In this document: positions 24,585 through 25,912 of the stretch, in pieces
Numbering within the stretch: position 1 is the stretch's first letter
Layout: every line of letters begins with the position of its first letter
Assembly: GCA_947375085.1 (NCBI GenBank)
Contig: CANCEQ010000015.1
Span: forward strand, 1-25,912
Length of the DNA stretch: 25,912 nucleotides
Direction of reading: 5' to 3'
DNA from: Flavobacteriales bacterium
Lineage (GTDB): Bacteria; Bacteroidota; Bacteroidia; Flavobacteriales; Crocinitomicaceae
Notes under the pieces: generated by a model
Databases searched by the model: none
Seen by the model: the letters and a program-made list of their open reading frames with translations, nothing else
What the model was told of the DNA's origin: nothing
Made by a program: the position numbers and the translations under genes

Positions 24585-25724
24585 ATGAACTTTGATCAAA
24601 GCGAAAACCAACTTATGATCGCGCAAATGGTGCGTGATTTTGCAGAAAAAGAAATTCGACCAAATGTAATGGAATGGGATGAATCTCAAGAATTTCCTGT
24701 ACATATTTTTAAAAAATTAGGAGAACTTGGTTTGATGGGAGTATTTGTCCCAGAAGAATATGGAGGTTCAGGATTTGGTTATTTAGAATATATCACAGTT
24801 ATATCTGAAATCGCAAAAGTTTGTGGATCAATTGGATTATCTGTTGCTGCTCATAACTCGCTTTGTACTGGTCATATCTATTATCACGGTAGCGAAGAGC
24901 AAAAAAAGAAATATTTACCAAAATTAGCAACAGCTGAATGGATTGGAGCTTGGGGGTTAACTGAAACAGGAACAGGTTCTGATGCAGGAGGGATGAACAC
25001 TACTGCGGTTAAAGATGGTGATTTTTGGGTGTTAAATGGTTCTAAAAACTTTATAACACATGGTAAATCAGGTGATGTTGCAGTTGTAATTGCAAGAACT
25101 GGTGAAAAAGGTGATTCTCATGGAATGTCAGCATTTATAATTGAAAGAGGTACTCCTGGATTTTCTGCTGGTAAAAAAGAGAACAAATTAGGAATGAGAG
25201 CTTCTGAAACTGCTGAATTAATTTTTGATAACTGTAGAATTCCAGCTGAAAACTTAATAGGTAAAGAAGGCGAAGGATTTATTCAATCTATGAAAATTTT
25301 AGATGGAGGTAGAATATCTATTGGAGCTTTAGCTTTAGGTATTGCTAAAGGTGCTTATGAAGCAGCTGTTAAATACGCAAAAGAAAGAGTTCAATTTGGA
25401 AAACCAATAGCTCAATTTCAAGCAATTGCTTTTAAGTTAGCTGATATGGCTACTAAAATAGAAGCAGCTGAATTGTTGTTAAATCAAGCAGCTTTCTTGA
25501 AAAATTCAGGTAAGAAATTAACTACTGAATCAGCAATGGCTAAGTTATATGCTTCTGAAATTGCATGTGAAGTTGCTAATGAAGCGGTTCAAATTTTTGG
25601 TGGATATGGATACACTAAAGATTTCCCAGTAGAAAAATTTTATAGAGATGCTAAACTATGCACAATAGGCGAAGGGACATCTGAAATTCAAAAATTAGTT
25701 ATTTCGCGAGAAATTTTGAAATAA
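24585..25724 (+). CDS. Acyl-CoA dehydrogenase
   Basis: This 379-residue FAD enzyme oxidises acyl-CoA to 2-enoyl-CoA and passes electrons to an electron-transfer flavoprotein. All three family domains are present: a helical N-terminal part, a middle beta domain with [11 protein letters not shown] (about 126-136), and a C-terminal helical domain with the ACAD signature [19 protein letters not shown] (about 339-357). The catalytic glutamate is expected at about 363 in IGEGTSEIQ. Length and motifs fit short- or branched-chain enzymes, but the chain-length preference cannot be decided by eye. No ETF or other beta-oxidation gene is adjacent. Confidence 0.92.
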   Translation: MNFDQSENQLMIAQMVRDFAEKEIRPNVMEWDESQEFPVHIFKKLGELGLMGVFVPEEYGGSGFGYLEYITVISEIAKVCGSIGLSVAAHNSLCTGHIYYHGSEEQKKKYLPKLATAEWIGAWGLTETGTGSDAGGMNTTAVKDGDFWVLNGSKNFITHGKSGDVAVVIARTGEKGDSHGMSAFIIERGTPGFSAGKKENKLGMRASETAELIFDNCRIPAENLIGKEGEGFIQSMKILDGGRISIGALALGIAKGAYEAAVKYAKERVQFGKPIAQFQAIAFKLADMATKIEAAELLLNQAAFLKNSGKKLTTESAMAKLYASEIACEVANEAVQIFGGYGYTKDFPVEKFYRDAKLCTIGEGTSEIQKLVISREILK

Positions 25725-25727
25725 CCA

Positions 25728-25757
25728 TTGTTAATAAAAAATAAATCTCTATCTTTG
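25728..25757 (+). promoter_or_regulatory. Bacteroidota-type promoter of rpsU
   Basis: TTG at 25728-25730 and TATCTTTG at 25750-25757 are separated by 19 bases, an exact match to the -33 and -7 elements. The boxes begin three bases after the acyl-CoA dehydrogenase stop codon and end 40 bases before the rpsU ATG. This is the clearest promoter in the window. Confidence 0.8.
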
Positions 25758-25797
25758 TCGTCCAAAGTAGAACAGAAATTATAAAAAATAAAGAAAT

Positions 25798-25912
25798 ATG
25801 TTAATTATTCCGGTAAAAGAAGGGGAAAACATCGAGAGAGCTCTTAAAAAATTCAAAAAGAAATTTGATAAAACTAAAGCTATGAAAGAATTGAGAAATC
25901 GTAAAGAATTCA
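25798..25912 (+). CDS. rpsU: 30S ribosomal protein bS21, 3' part cut by window edge
   Basis: Thirty-eight codons are visible: MLIIPVKEGENIERALKK, then FKKKFDKTKAMKELRNRKEF. This is the N-terminal half of the small, basic ribosomal protein S21. In Bacteroidota bS21 helps hide the 3' tail of 16S rRNA, which makes most mRNAs independent of Shine-Dalgarno pairing. The ATG at 25798 is set by homology. The leader between the promoter and the ATG contains no GG dinucleotide and so no Shine-Dalgarno sequence, in contrast to the strong one reported for rpsU of Flavobacterium johnsoniae. Confidence 0.93.
   Translation, partial: MLIIPVKEGENIERALKKFKKKFDKTKAMKELRNRKEF

Noticed and set aside
1..25912. 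Mobile element, CRISPR array, defence island or RNA genes
   Set aside because: No transposase, integrase, phage gene, regularly spaced repeats or tRNA/rRNA-like sequence was seen, and all gaps between genes are short.

Overview
The window is low-GC chromosomal DNA from a member of the Bacteroidota, most likely Flavobacteriales. Four things point there: a secreted protein with a type IX secretion (T9SS) C-terminal sorting domain, an OmpA/PD40 protein built like PorE, promoters of the TTG-N(18-19)-TAnnTTTG type, and the near absence of Shine-Dalgarno sequences. I cannot name the genus. Almost every base is in a gene and no intergenic gap reaches 300 bases. I saw no insertion sequence, phage gene, CRISPR array, tRNA or rRNA.

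The strand switches once, near 15663. To the left, all genes run on the minus strand and read from right to left. They start with yidD, then a tightly packed nucleotide-sugar block: DegT aminotransferase, UDP-glucose dehydrogenase, UDP-glucuronate decarboxylase, hexapeptide acyltransferase, Gfo/Idh oxidoreductase, TviB-type UDP-HexNAc dehydrogenase and dTDP-glucose 4,6-dehydratase. A CpsB-type PHP phosphatase and a LOG-family hydrolase follow. Then come a membrane-anchored triple-PASTA protein, a large T9SS-sorted protein, rluD and the PorE-like OmpA protein. A perfect 27-bp inverted repeat closes this side.

The sugar block reads as two precursor routes. The first is UDP-GlcNAc to UDP-GlcNAcA (TviB-like), then 3-oxidation, 3-transamination and 3-N-acetylation (WbpB/WbpE/WbpD-like), giving a UDP-2,3-diacetamido-glucuronate. 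The second is UDP-Glc to UDP-GlcA to UDP-xylose (Ugd, Uxs). The Ugd/Uxs pair sits between the WbpE and WbpD genes. RfbB makes dTDP-4-keto-6-deoxyglucose, but its usual partners are absent. There are no glycosyltransferases, flippase or polymerase, so assembly of the polymer must be encoded elsewhere.

To the right of 15663 all genes run on the plus strand: a secreted lytic transglycosylase-like protein, a DUF2851 protein, a PspC-domain protein, a 2TM/RCK potassium channel with an odd selectivity filter, an RmlD-like reductase, two different APC amino-acid permeases separated by a terminator, a membrane-anchored helix-hairpin-helix protein, apt, an acyl-CoA dehydrogenase, and the start of rpsU (ribosomal protein bS21), which is cut by the window edge.

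I did not find a clearly new multi-gene system. The best leads are the DUF2851 protein (nuclease-like core plus a C-terminal cysteine cluster), the channel filter TVGFRE, the missing Shine-Dalgarno in front of rpsU, a possible leaderless promoter for apt, and the interleaved sugar-precursor operon.
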